A stretch of DNA of 64,000 nt from Xanthomonas melonis (lineage in GTDB: Bacteria > Pseudomonadota > Gammaproteobacteria > Xanthomonadales > Xanthomonadaceae), in contig NZ_JAJGQH010000014.1 in assembly GCF_020783655.1 (NCBI RefSeq), positions 106,439 to 170,438 of the forward strand, written 5' to 3'. This document shows positions 38,960 through 48,383 of the stretch, piece after piece. Under the pieces are notes generated by a model. It worked only from the letters and a program-made list of their open reading frames with translations. It made no database searches and was not told the DNA's origin. A program made the position numbers and the translations under genes. Every line of letters starts with the position of its first letter. Positions within the stretch are counted from its first letter, which is position 1.

Positions 38960-41788
38960 GTGGATAATCTCCTAAAGCACTTCGCGCAGTCATCGCAGCT
39001 CGCCGGCGGCAACGCCGCCTACATCGAGGATCTGTACGAGCAGTACCTCGTCGCCCCGGACAGTGTCGATCCGAAGTGGAAGAGCTACTTCGATGGCTTC
39101 GAAGGTCGCAATGCCGGTGATGTTCCGCACTCGGCCGCCATCGCCCATATTCTCACCGCTTCCAAGCAGGCCGCCCATGCCGGCACCGGTGCAGGCGCCA
39201 GCGACGAGCGCGAGCGCAACGTCGGCCGCCTGATCACCGCCTACCGCGCTCGCGGTCACCTGGGCGCGCAGCTGGACCCGCTGGGCCTCACCCCGCCGGT
39301 CAATCCGCCGGACCTGGACCTGCCGTTCCACAGCCTGTCGCAGGCCGATCTGGACAGCGAGTTCAGCACCGGCGGTGTCGGCGGACAGCCGCGGATGAAG
39401 CTGAAGGACCTGCTGGCGCGCCTGAAGGCGACCTATGCCAGCACCATCGGCGCGGAGTTCATGCACATCCAGGAATTCGACCAGCGCCAGTGGATCTACC
39501 GTCGCCTGGAAGATGCCGGCGGCAAGATCGCTGGCGATGCGGCCAGCCGCAAACGAACCCTGGAGCGGCTCACCGCCGCCGAAGGCCTGGAGCGCTATCT
39601 GCACACCAAGTACGTCGGCCAGAAGCGCTTCTCGCTGGAAGGCGGCGATTCGCTGATCCCGATGATGGACGAAATCGTTCGTCAGTCCGGCAACGATCAG
39701 GTCAAGGACATCGTGATCGGCATGGCCCACCGCGGCCGCCTCAACGTGCTGGTCAATACGCTGGGCAAGAACCCACGCAAGCTGTTCGACGAGTTCGAAG
39801 GCAAGTTCGAACACGCCCATGACGACCGCGCGCACACCGGCGACGTCAAGTACCACATGGGCTTTTCGGCCGACATCGCCGTTGGCGCCGACAAGCAGGT
39901 GCACCTGGCGCTGGCCTTCAATCCTTCGCATCTGGAAATCGTCGACCCGGTCGTGGTCGGCAGCGTGCGCTCGCGTCAGGAGCGCTTCGGCGATACCGAG
40001 CGCAAGGCCGTGCTGCCCATCCTGATCCACGGCGACGCCGCATTCGCCGGCCAGGGCGTGGTCATGGAGCTGTTCCAGATGTCGCAGGCGCGCGGTTTCG
40101 CGGTCGGCGGCACGGTGCACATCGTGGTCAACAACCAGATCGGCTTCACCACCAGCACCCGCGACGATGCCCGCTCCACGCTGTACTGCACCGACGTGGC
40201 CAAGATGATCGGCGCACCGGTCTTCCACGTGAACGGCGACGACCCGGACGCGGTGATGTTCGTGTCCAAGCTGGCCTACGAGTTCCGCCAGCAGTTCAAG
40301 AAGGACGTGGTCATCGATCTGGTCTGCTACCGCCGCTGGGGCCATAACGAGGCCGACGAACCGGCCGCGACCCAGCCGGTGATGTACCAGACCATCCGCA
40401 AGCACAAGACCACCCGCGAGCTGTATGCCGCCAAGCTGGAAAGCGAAGGCGTGCTGAGCGCCGACGAGGCCAAGGCACTGGTGGATGGCTACCGCAACAA
40501 GCTCGATTCCGGCGAATACACCACCGAGCTGGCCAAGCGCAAGCCGGACGAATTCGCCATCGACTGGTCCAGGTACTTGGTCGGCACCGCCGCCGATCCG
40601 GTCGATACGCGCGTCAAGCGCGAGCAGCTGGACCGCCTGGCCAAGCTGATCACCACGATTCCCGAAGGCGTCGAGCTGCACGCCCGTGTTGCCAAGATCT
40701 ACGAAGATCGCGTCAAGATGGCCGCTGGCGATCAGCTCGGCGACTGGGGCTTCGCCGAGAACCTGGCCTACGCCACCTTGTTGGCCGAAGGCCACAAGCT
40801 GCGCCTGGTTGGCCAGGACGCCGGCCGCGGCACCTTCTTCCACCGTCACGCGATCCTGCATGACCAGAAGAACGACAATTACTACCTGCCGCTGCGCCAG
40901 CTGGTGCAGAACCCCGAAGACGCCACCATCATCGACTCGTTGCTGAGCGAGGAAGCGGTGATGGGCTTCGAATACGGCTACTCCACCACCGACCCGAATG
41001 CGCTGTGCATCTGGGAAGCGCAGTTCGGCGATTTCGCCAACGGCGCGCAGGTGGTGATCGACCAGTTCATCGCCGCCGGCGAAGCGAAGTGGGGCCGCAT
41101 CGCGGGCCTGTCGCTGTTCCTGCCGCACGGCTACGAAGGCCAGGGCCCGGAGCACAGCTCCGCACGTCTGGAGCGCTTCCTGCAGCTGTGCGCGCTGGAG
41201 AACATGCTGGTCTGCGTACCGACCACGCCGGCCCAGTGCTTCCACATGATCCGCCGCCAGATGCGCATGACCACCCGCAAGCCGCTGGTGGTGATGACGC
41301 CCAAGTCGCTGCTGCGTCACAAGCTGGCGGTGTCGAGCCTGGAAGAACTGGCCGAGGGCGAGTTCCAGCACCTGATTCCCGACGCCAAGGCCGATGCGCA
41401 GAAGGTCAAGCGCGTGGTGCTGTGCTCGGGCAAGGTGTATTACGACCTGCTCGAAGACCAGACCAAGCGTGGCCAGGACGATGTCGCCATCGTGCGCATC
41501 GAGCAGTTGTACCCGTTTCCGCGTGCGCAGCTGTCGGCCGAGCTCAAGGGCTATGCCAACGCCACCGACGTGGTGTGGTGCCAGGAAGAACCGCAGAACC
41601 AGGGTGCGTGGTACCAGATCCGCCACCACCTGAACTTCTGCCTGGCCGGCGGCCAGAGCCTGCACTACGCAGGCCGCGCCCGCTCGCCCTCGCCTGCCGC
41701 CGGCCACATGGCCGACCACATCGTCGAACAGCAGACGCTGGTTGCCGATGCGCTGATCAACCCGTTCAACGACCAAGTCGCTGAATAA
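38960..41788 (+). CDS. sucA: 2-oxoglutarate dehydrogenase E1 component
   Basis: 942 residues; thiamine-diphosphate enzyme that decarboxylates 2-oxoglutarate and succinylates the lipoyl group of E2. The start is GTG at 38960 (then DNLLKHFAQSSQLAGGNAAY), matching the E2-binding N-terminus of E1o (YLVAPDSVDPKW). Active-site regions: MAHRGRLNVLVN near 255, HGDAAFAGQGVV near 360, VVNNQIGFTTS near 392 and RRWGHNEADEPAATQP near 460. No clear ribosome binding site precedes the GTG. First gene of sucA-sucB-lpdA. Confidence 0.95.
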   Translation: MDNLLKHFAQSSQLAGGNAAYIEDLYEQYLVAPDSVDPKWKSYFDGFEGRNAGDVPHSAAIAHILTASKQAAHAGTGAGASDERERNVGRLITAYRARGHLGAQLDPLGLTPPVNPPDLDLPFHSLSQADLDSEFSTGGVGGQPRMKLKDLLARLKATYASTIGAEFMHIQEFDQRQWIYRRLEDAGGKIAGDAASRKRTLERLTAAEGLERYLHTKYVGQKRFSLEGGDSLIPMMDEIVRQSGNDQVKDIVIGMAHRGRLNVLVNTLGKNPRKLFDEFEGKFEHAHDDRAHTGDVKYHMGFSADIAVGADKQVHLALAFNPSHLEIVDPVVVGSVRSRQERFGDTERKAVLPILIHGDAAFAGQGVVMELFQMSQARGFAVGGTVHIVVNNQIGFTTSTRDDARSTLYCTDVAKMIGAPVFHVNGDDPDAVMFVSKLAYEFRQQFKKDVVIDLVCYRRWGHNEADEPAATQPVMYQTIRKHKTTRELYAAKLESEGVLSADEAKALVDGYRNKLDSGEYTTELAKRKPDEFAIDWSRYLVGTAADPVDTRVKREQLDRLAKLITTIPEGVELHARVAKIYEDRVKMAAGDQLGDWGFAENLAYATLLAEGHKLRLVGQDAGRGTFFHRHAILHDQKNDNYYLPLRQLVQNPEDATIIDSLLSEEAVMGFEYGYSTTDPNALCIWEAQFGDFANGAQVVIDQFIAAGEAKWGRIAGLSLFLPHGYEGQGPEHSSARLERFLQLCALENMLVCVPTTPAQCFHMIRRQMRMTTRKPLVVMTPKSLLRHKLAVSSLEELAEGEFQHLIPDAKADAQKVKRVVLCSGKVYYDLLEDQTKRGQDDVAIVRIEQLYPFPRAQLSAELKGYANATDVVWCQEEPQNQGAWYQIRHHLNFCLAGGQSLHYAGRARSPSPAAGHMADHIVEQQTLVADALINPFNDQVAE

Positions 41789-41828
41789 CTCCTTCCCCAA
41801 AGACCGAAAACCCTAGGACGCTCCCCGA

Positions 41829-43046
41829 ATGGCCACCGAAGTCAAAGTTCCGGTACTGCCCGAATCCGTTTCCGACGCCACCATCGCCAGCTGGCACAAG
41901 AAGGCCGGCGAAGCGGTCAAGCGCGACGAGAATCTGGTCGACCTGGAAACCGACAAGGTCGTGCTGGAAGTTCCCTCGCCGGTCGACGGCGTGCTGAAGG
42001 AAATCAAGTTCGACACCGGCAGCACGGTCACCAGCAATCAGATCCTGGCGATCATCGAGGAAGGCGCCACAGCTGCCGCTGCACCGGCTGAAGAGAAGAA
42101 GGCCGATGCACCGGCAGCTGCCGCAGCTCCGGCTCCGGCGGCTGCTCCGGCTCCGGCGGCTGCCGCTGCACCGGCAGCTGCGTCCAAGTCCGCTGCCGAT
42201 TCGCTGCCCCCGGGTGCGCGTTTCTCCGCCATCACCCAGGGCGTGGATCCGGCCCAGGTCGAAGGCACCGGCCGTCGTGGTGCGGTGACCAAGGAAGACA
42301 TCGTCAACTTCGCCAAGGCCGGCGGCGTGGGCAAGGCCTCGGGTGCCCGCCCGGAAGAACGCGTGCCGATGACCCGCGTGCGCAAGACCATCGCCAAGCG
42401 TCTGATGGAGTCCAAGAACTCCACCGCGATGCTGACCACCTTCAACGAGGTCAACCTGGCCAAGGTCTCGGCCGCGCGCAAGGAGCTGCAGGACGAGTTC
42501 CAGAAGGCGCACGGCATCAAGCTCGGTTTCATGAGCTTCTTCGTCAAGGCCGCCGCCAACGCGCTGCAGCGTTTCCCGCTGGTCAATGCCTCGATCGACG
42601 GCGACGACATCATCTATCACGGCTACAGCGACATCTCCATCGCCGTGTCCACCGACAAGGGCCTGGTCACGCCGGTGCTGCGTAACGTCGAACGCCAGTC
42701 GTTCGCCGACGTCGAACAGGGCATCGCCGACTACGCCGCCAAGGCGCGCGCCGGCAAGCTGGGCCTGGACGACCTGCAGGGTGGCACCTTCACCATCACC
42801 AATGGCGGCACCTTCGGTTCGCTGCTGTCGACCCCGATCATCAACCCGCCGCAGAGCGCCATCCTGGGCATGCACGCGATCAAGGAACGTCCGATCGCCG
42901 AGAACGGCCAGGTCGTGATCGCCCCGATGATGTATCTGGCACTGTCCTACGACCATCGCATCATCGACGGCAAGGACTCGGTGCAGTTCCTGGTCGATAT
43001 CAAGAACCAGCTGGAAAACCCGGGCCGCATGCTGTTCGGTCTGTGA
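41829..43046 (+). CDS. sucB: Dihydrolipoamide succinyltransferase (E2 of 2-oxoglutarate dehydrogenase)
   Basis: 405 residues. One lipoyl domain (1-78, lipoyl Lys in [10 protein letters not shown]), an Ala/Pro linker (about 85-120), a peripheral-subunit-binding domain ([20 protein letters not shown]) and the catalytic domain ending in [16 protein letters not shown] (active-site His and Asp). It transfers succinyl groups from lipoate to CoA and forms the complex core. 40 bases follow sucA. Confidence 0.96.
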   Translation: MATEVKVPVLPESVSDATIASWHKKAGEAVKRDENLVDLETDKVVLEVPSPVDGVLKEIKFDTGSTVTSNQILAIIEEGATAAAAPAEEKKADAPAAAAAPAPAAAPAPAAAAAPAAASKSAADSLPPGARFSAITQGVDPAQVEGTGRRGAVTKEDIVNFAKAGGVGKASGARPEERVPMTRVRKTIAKRLMESKNSTAMLTTFNEVNLAKVSAARKELQDEFQKAHGIKLGFMSFFVKAAANALQRFPLVNASIDGDDIIYHGYSDISIAVSTDKGLVTPVLRNVERQSFADVEQGIADYAAKARAGKLGLDDLQGGTFTITNGGTFGSLLSTPIINPPQSAILGMHAIKERPIAENGQVVIAPMMYLALSYDHRIIDGKDSVQFLVDIKNQLENPGRMLFGL

Positions 43047-43057
43047 TGAAAGCCGGG

Positions 43058-43136
43058 ATTGGGGATTGGGGATTCGGGATTGGCGAGAGCCGCCCTTTCC
43101 CAAGCATCCCGCTTTTACGAATCCCCAATCCCCAAT
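43058..43136. repeat. Long hairpin repeat between sucB and lpdA
   Basis: Arms ATTGGGGATTGGGGATTCG (43058-43076) and its exact complement (43118-43136) are separated by 41 bases. The right arm ends about 20 bases before the lpdA ATG, close to its weak ribosome binding site. Same family as the arsR/metH and dnaK/dnaJ elements. Confidence 0.85.
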
Positions 43137-43157
43137 TCCCAATCTCGTGAGCGAAGA

Positions 43158-44600
43158 ATGAGCGAACAAGAACAATTCGACGTCGTCGTCATCGGTGCCG
43201 GTCCGGCCGGTTATCACGCTGCAATTCGCGCGGCCCAGCTGGGCATGAAGGTCGCCTGCATCGACGCAGCACTGGGCAAGGACGGCAAGCCCGCCCTGGG
43301 CGGTACCTGCCTGCGCGTGGGCTGCATTCCGTCCAAGGCGCTGCTGGATTCCTCGCGCCAGTTCTGGAACATGGGCCACCTGTTCGGCGACCACGGCATC
43401 AGCTTCAACGACGCCAAGATGGACGTGCCCACCATGATCGGCCGCAAGGACAAGATCGTGAAGCAGTTCACCGGCGGCATCGCGATGCTGTTCAAGGCCA
43501 ACAAGATCACCCCGTACTACGGCTTCGGCCAGCTGCAGCCGGGCAACATCGTCAAGGTCACCCAGCACGAAGGTGGGGAGATCGAACTCAAGGGCACCAA
43601 CGTGATCCTGGCGGCCGGTTCGGAATCGATCGAACTGCCGTTCGCCAAGTTCGACGGCGACACCATCGTCGACAACGTCGGCGGCCTGGATTTCACTGCC
43701 GTTCCCAAGCGCCTGGCGGTGATCGGCGCTGGTGTGATCGGCCTGGAGCTGGGCAGCGTGTGGAAGCGCCTGGGCGCCGAGGTCACCATCCTCGAGGCGC
43801 TGCCGGACTTCCTGGCGTTGGCCGATGCCGAAGTGGCCAAGACCGCGCTGAAGGAATTCAAGAAGCAGGGCCTGGACATCAAGCTCGGCGCCAAGGTCAG
43901 CAAGACCGAGATCACCGGCAGCGGCGATGCCAAGCAGGTGGTGCTCAGTTACACCGACGCTACCGGCGAGCAGACCCTGACCGTGGACAAGCTGCTGGTG
44001 GCCGTGGGCCGCAAGGCCGCCACCAAGAACCTGCTGGCCGAGGGCACCGGGGTCAAGGTCACCGACCGTGGCCAGATCGAGGTGGACGGGCATTGCCACA
44101 CCGGCGTCGATGGCGTGTGGGCGATCGGCGACTGCGTGCGCGGCCCGATGCTGGCGCACAAGGGCTTCGAGGAAGGCATCGCGGTGGCCGAACTGATCGC
44201 CGGCCTGCCGGGTCACGTCAACTTCGACACCATTCCGTGGGTCATCTACACCGAACCGGAAATCGCCTGGGTCGGCAAGACCGAGCAGCAGCTCAAGGCC
44301 GAGGGCGTGGCCTATAAGGCCGGTAGCTTCCCGTTCGCGGCGATCGGCCGTGCGGTGGCCATGGGCGAACCAGCCGGCTTCGTCAAGGTGATCGCCGATG
44401 CCGAAACCGACCGCGTGCTGGGCATGCACCTGGTGGGCGTGGGCGTCTCCGAGCTGGTGCACGAAGGTGTGCTGACGATGGAATTCAACGGCTCGGCCGA
44501 CGATCTGGCCCGTATCTGCCATGCGCATCCGACGCTGTCCGAAGCCATCCACGATGCCGCGATGGCCGTGAGCAAGCGGGCGATCCATAAGGCCAACTGA
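43158..44600 (+). CDS. lpdA: Dihydrolipoyl dehydrogenase (E3)
   Basis: 480-residue FAD protein that reoxidises dihydrolipoyl groups with NAD+. FAD loop VVIGAGPAGYHAAIRAAQLG at 10-29, redox disulfide in GGTCLRVGCIPSKALL near 50-65, NAD loop VIGAGVIGLELGSVW near 190, and the His-Glu pair in CHAHPTLSEAIHDA near the C-terminus. Third gene of the 2-oxoglutarate dehydrogenase cluster. The spacer from sucB carries a hairpin repeat; the SD (GAGCGAAG) is weak. Confidence 0.95.
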   Translation: MSEQEQFDVVVIGAGPAGYHAAIRAAQLGMKVACIDAALGKDGKPALGGTCLRVGCIPSKALLDSSRQFWNMGHLFGDHGISFNDAKMDVPTMIGRKDKIVKQFTGGIAMLFKANKITPYYGFGQLQPGNIVKVTQHEGGEIELKGTNVILAAGSESIELPFAKFDGDTIVDNVGGLDFTAVPKRLAVIGAGVIGLELGSVWKRLGAEVTILEALPDFLALADAEVAKTALKEFKKQGLDIKLGAKVSKTEITGSGDAKQVVLSYTDATGEQTLTVDKLLVAVGRKAATKNLLAEGTGVKVTDRGQIEVDGHCHTGVDGVWAIGDCVRGPMLAHKGFEEGIAVAELIAGLPGHVNFDTIPWVIYTEPEIAWVGKTEQQLKAEGVAYKAGSFPFAAIGRAVAMGEPAGFVKVIADAETDRVLGMHLVGVGVSELVHEGVLTMEFNGSADDLARICHAHPTLSEAIHDAAMAVSKRAIHKAN

Positions 44601-44900
44601 GGTCCGGATTTGGGATTCGGGAGTGGGGATTCGCAACTGCGGTTCCCGCTCCTGAACCTCTCCCGGCAATGACATGGCGCCGGGGAAACCCGGCGTTATG
44701 TTTTTCAAGCCTGAAGAGCAGACAAATGCATCGGCAAGGGCCGGCCCCGAAGCATCGCGTGCGAGCAGCGCAGCCCCGCTTTTACGAATCCCGAATCCCA
44801 CGAAAGCATCTCCGTCTCTCGACGGCTTTTCCAGATGACATAGACGCGCCCCACCGCGCTTTTACGAATCCCAAATCCCAAATCCCGAATCCCGAATCCC
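44601..44900. repeat. Repeat-rich spacer between lpdA and the LOG gene
   Basis: A degenerate GGGATTCGGGAGTGGGGATTCG block (about 44610-44632) and two copies of GCTTTTACGAATCCC (near 44778 and 44858). The first copy is followed by CCCACGAAAGCATCTCCGTCT, nearly the same as CCCATGAAAAGCATCTGCGTCT at the true start of the LOG gene. The 5' end of that gene thus appears partly duplicated upstream, with ATG changed to ACG. Confidence 0.75.
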
Positions 44901-45494
44901 ATGAAAAGCATCTGCGTCTATTGCGGCTCCAACGCCGGTAACAAGCCGGTCTATGCCGAACGCGCCACCGCCCTGGGCACGCGCATCGCCGAGCAAGGCC
45001 TACGCCTGGTCTACGGCGGCGGCAACGTCGGCCTGATGGGGACGGTGGCCAACGCCGTCCTGGCCGCCGGCGGCGAGGTCACCGGTGTGATTCCCAAGCA
45101 GCTGGCGGACTGGGAAGTGGCGCACCGCGGCCTGACCGAACTGGAGATCGTCGGCTCGATGCACGAGCGCAAGATGCGCATGTTCGAGCTCTCCGATGCC
45201 TTCGTCGCCCTGCCCGGCGGCTTCGGCACCATGGAAGAGATCTTCGAGATGCTCACCTGGCGCCAGCTGGGCATCGGCAACAAGCCGTGCGCGTTCCTGG
45301 ACATCGCCGATTTCTACGCGCCGCTGATCGGCATGATCGATCGCATGGTGGAAGAGCGCTTCCTGCATCCGGATCAACGCACCGACCTGTGGTATGGCAA
45401 CGACATCGGGCAGATGCTCGAGTGGATGCAGCACTACACGCCGGCCCAGGCGTCGAAGTGGATCGACGAGAAGCGCCGCTCCACCCTGGTGTGA
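44901..45494 (+). CDS. LOG-family (TIGR00730) nucleoside 5'-monophosphate phosphoribohydrolase
   Basis: 197 residues of a Rossmann-like fold: VYCGSNAGNKPVYAE, LVYGGGNVGLMG and the signature PGGFGTMEEIFEM near 105-117. LOG proteins hydrolyse cytokinin riboside monophosphates or purine nucleotides; in a plant-associated bacterium the cytokinin link is attractive but unproven. The ATG is directly preceded by GAATCCC repeats, with no Shine-Dalgarno sequence. Confidence 0.92.
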   Translation: MKSICVYCGSNAGNKPVYAERATALGTRIAEQGLRLVYGGGNVGLMGTVANAVLAAGGEVTGVIPKQLADWEVAHRGLTELEIVGSMHERKMRMFELSDAFVALPGGFGTMEEIFEMLTWRQLGIGNKPCAFLDIADFYAPLIGMIDRMVEERFLHPDQRTDLWYGNDIGQMLEWMQHYTPAQASKWIDEKRRSTLV

Positions 45495-45925
45495 TCACGC
45501 TGCCATCCGCATGCATTGCGGATGCACCGGGCTGCACGGGCCCGTTCGTACTGACGGGCATCTGCTGCCATGCCGGTCCGCGATACCCCCGGGCCGGCAG
45601 CGCACGGCGCGAACAGCGACCTGGGGCAGCCGGCGAGACGACTGCGCAACCACCAGGCCGGTGCGGCGGCACTCCCAGTCGGCATCGGCCACTTGTACAT
45701 CCCTTTTCCAGCTGCGCGGTCCACGCCCCTCCGGCGATCGCTTCGCTACGTCCTGTTGGCCGCCGTTGTCCTCGCCCGTTATCCAGTCACGACCCGGCGA
45801 TCGCCGCGCCCGGACCAGAGGCGCCGACATGCTCGCCTGCGCCGCTGCACCGTGGCCGGTCGAAGTCGAAATGGCCGCACCACCTCGCATCCCCCGCCAC
45901 GGCGTGCCACACCGCTTCGCATAGA
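45495..45925. other. Gene-free spacer before yigZ
   Basis: About 430 bases. Several short overlapping open frames have shadow-like composition and no recognisable protein. A TAGAAT (45922-45927) at the yigZ start may be a -10, which would make that mRNA nearly leaderless if the downstream ATG at 45935 is used. Confidence 0.45.
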
Positions 45926-46528
45926 ATGACCGCGATGCCCGATACCCTTGCCGCTGACGCGCACCACAGCCTGGAGATCAAGCACAGTCGCTTCGTGGCG
46001 ACCGCCTGTGCGCTGGAGTCTGCGCAGCAGGCGCTGGCCATCGTGCAGGACGTGGCGGTACCCGATGCCACCCACAATTGCTGGGCCTACCGCTTCGAGC
46101 AGGACTATCGCTCCAGCGACGACGGCGAACCCAGCGGCACTGCGGGACGGCCGATCCTGGCGGCCATCGATGGTCAGGGCTTCGATCGCGTGGTGGTCGT
46201 GGTCACGCGTTGGTATGGCGGCATCAAGCTCGGCGCCGGCGGCCTGGTGCGTGCCTACGGCGGAACCGCGGCCGAGTGCCTGCGGCTGGCGACGCGGCGG
46301 CCATTGATTGCCTCGACGCGGCTCGATCTGCGCTGCCAGTTCGACGACCTGGGCCTGGTACATGCGGCCCTTGCCGCGTTCCAGGCCGACAAGCTCGATG
46401 AGCGCTTCGATGCCGATGGCGCAGCGCTGTGCGTACAAGTGCAGGCAGATCGGCTTGCCGGCTTGAAAACCCGCCTGTGCGACGCCACTCGCAATCGTGT
46501 CCATCTCTCAATGCCGGAAGCCGCATGA
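45926..46528 (+). CDS. yigZ: YigZ/IMPACT family protein
   Basis: 200 residues (or 197 if ATG 45935 is used). The IMPACT domain (about 12-120) shows IKHSRFVATACALES, HNCWAYRF, DGEPSGTAGRPIL and VTRWYGGIKLGAGGLVRAY; a short C-terminal ferredoxin-like domain follows. Eukaryotic IMPACT binds GCN1; bacterial YigZ function is not settled. Its stop overlaps the ABC transporter start by four bases. Confidence 0.9.
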   Translation: MTAMPDTLAADAHHSLEIKHSRFVATACALESAQQALAIVQDVAVPDATHNCWAYRFEQDYRSSDDGEPSGTAGRPILAAIDGQGFDRVVVVVTRWYGGIKLGAGGLVRAYGGTAAECLRLATRRPLIASTRLDLRCQFDDLGLVHAALAAFQADKLDERFDADGAALCVQVQADRLAGLKTRLCDATRNRVHLSMPEAA

Positions 46529-48294
46529 ATCAGCCAGCCGCCGCCAGGCCCAATCCGTTGCGGAAGCTTGGCAGCCTGCGCACCCTGTGGCCGTTCGTGC
46601 GGCGCCAGCGCGGGTTGTTCGCCGCCTGGCTGATCGCATTGGCAGTGTCCTCGGCAGCCACGCTGAGCCTGCCGGCCGCAGTCAAGCGCATGATCGACCA
46701 CGGCTTCTCCGGCGGTGCGCAGATCAACCAGGCGTTCGCGTTGCTGTTCGCGGTGGCGGTGGTGCTGGCGCTGGCCACGGCGGCACGTTTCTATTTCGTC
46801 TCGCTATTGGGCGAAAAGGTCGTTGCCGATCTGCGCGGCCGCCTGTACGCGCATCTGATCGGGCTGGATGCGGGCTTTCACGACCGTAGCCGCAGCGGCG
46901 AACTGGTGTCGCGACTGTCGGCCGACAGCGAACTGCTGCGCGGGCTGATCGGCACCACCATGTCGGTGGCGTTGCGCAGCTCGGTCACGGTCATCGGCAG
47001 CATGGTGATGCTGTTCGTCACCAGCCCACGGCTGGCCGGCTTCACCCTGATCGGCATTCCGTTGGCGGTGTTGCCGATCGTGCTGGGCGCGCGCCGGCTG
47101 CAGAAGATCTCGCGCGCCAGCCAGGACCGCGTGGCCGACGCCAATACGCTGGCCGCCGAGACCCTGGGCGCGGTACGCACCGTACAGGCACATGCGCGCG
47201 AGCGCTACGAAAGCCAGCGTTTCAGTCAGGCCTTGTTCGCCGCCATCGACACCGCCCGCGTGCGGATCCGCACCCAGGCTGCGGTGACGGCGGTGGCGAT
47301 CGTGCTGATCTTCGGCGCCATCGTCGCGGTGTTGTGGCTGGGCGCGCACGATGTGGTCTCCGGACGCATGACCCCCGGCACGCTGGGACAGTTCGTGTTG
47401 TATGCGCTGATCGGCGGCGGCTCGGTGGGCGCACTGGCCGAGGTCTGGAACGAGTTGCAACGTGCCGCCGGCGGCATGGGCCGGGTGGGCGAACTGCTCG
47501 ACGAGCAGCCGGTCATCGTCGCCCCGGCCACGCCCACGGCGCTGCCGCAGCCGCTGCATGGCGCGATCCACTTCGACAAGGTGGTCTTCCATTATCCGCA
47601 ACGCCCGGATGCGCCGGCGCTGGACGGTTTCGACCTGCATGTCAGCCCCGGCGAAACCGTGGCGCTGGTCGGCCCTTCCGGCGCCGGCAAGAGCACGGTG
47701 CTGTCGATGCTGCTGCGCTTCCACGACCCGCTGAGCGGCCGCGTGCGCGTCGACGAAGTGGATCTGCGCGACACCGATCCGGTGCGGCTGCGCGAGCATA
47801 TTGCGCTGGTACCGCAGCAGCCCACCCTGTTCGCCGCCAGTGCCGCCGACAACATCCGCTACGGGCGGCTGCAGGCCACCGACGCAGAGGTCGAAGCCGC
47901 GGCAGCAGCCGCCGAGGCCGATGGCTTCATCCGTGCACTGCCACACGGCTACGCCAGCGAACTGGGCGAACGCGGCACCCGGCTGTCCGGCGGACAGCAG
48001 CAACGCATCGCGATCGCGCGCGCGCTGCTCAAGGATGCACCGATCCTGCTGTTGGACGAGGCGACCAGCGCGCTGGACGCGCAGAGCGAGCGCGCCGTGC
48101 AGCAGGCGCTGGACCGGCTGATGCAGGGCCGCACCACTCTGGTGATCGCGCACCGTCTGGCCACCGTGCTCAAGGCCGACCGCATCGTGGTGATGGATGC
48201 CGGCCGCATCGTGGCGCAGGGCACGCACGCGCAGCTGATCGCCGAAGGCGGCCTGTACGCGGAACTGGCGCGACTGCAGTTCATCGATCAGTGA
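46525..48294 (+). CDS. ABC half-transporter with fused permease and ATPase (MsbA-like)
   Basis: 589 residues. Six-helix type-1 exporter domain (about 25-320; LFAAWLIALAVSSAATLSL, ALLFAVAVVLALATAARFYF, AVTAVAIVLIFGAIVAVLWL) then a complete ATPase: Walker A GPSGAGKST near 388-396, Q-loop in LVPQQP, signature LSGGQQQ near 490, Walker B ILLLDEATSALD and switch His in IAHRLATV. Probably a homodimeric lipid or drug exporter. Starts at ATGA overlapping yigZ. Its intact ATPase contrasts with the degenerate ABC protein 1.1 kb downstream. Confidence 0.93.
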   Translation: MNQPAAARPNPLRKLGSLRTLWPFVRRQRGLFAAWLIALAVSSAATLSLPAAVKRMIDHGFSGGAQINQAFALLFAVAVVLALATAARFYFVSLLGEKVVADLRGRLYAHLIGLDAGFHDRSRSGELVSRLSADSELLRGLIGTTMSVALRSSVTVIGSMVMLFVTSPRLAGFTLIGIPLAVLPIVLGARRLQKISRASQDRVADANTLAAETLGAVRTVQAHARERYESQRFSQALFAAIDTARVRIRTQAAVTAVAIVLIFGAIVAVLWLGAHDVVSGRMTPGTLGQFVLYALIGGGSVGALAEVWNELQRAAGGMGRVGELLDEQPVIVAPATPTALPQPLHGAIHFDKVVFHYPQRPDAPALDGFDLHVSPGETVALVGPSGAGKSTVLSMLLRFHDPLSGRVRVDEVDLRDTDPVRLREHIALVPQQPTLFAASAADNIRYGRLQATDAEVEAAAAAAEADGFIRALPHGYASELGERGTRLSGGQQQRIAIARALLKDAPILLLDEATSALDAQSERAVQQALDRLMQGRTTLVIAHRLATVLKADRIVVMDAGRIVAQGTHAQLIAEGGLYAELARLQFIDQ

Positions 48295-48383
48295 TGCCCG
48301 GCCGAGGCGCCGACGGCCGACACGGTCCGTTCACCGCCTTGGCGACGATGCTGCGCCCTCCCTTTCCCTGCACCGCTGCGCCC

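Noticed and set aside
38990..41800. Long minus-strand frame opposite sucA
   Set aside because: Shadow of sucA; composition is non-protein-like.
41766..44801. Open frame of about 1,000 codons on the minus strand opposite sucB/lpdA
   Set aside because: GC-rich codon use of the real genes leaves the opposite strand open. The translation is His/Gln/Val-rich with no domain, while the plus-strand genes are certain.
45495..45925. Several 90-180-codon frames before yigZ
   Set aside because: They overlap on both strands, have Arg/Pro/Cys-rich shadow composition and no ribosome binding sites.
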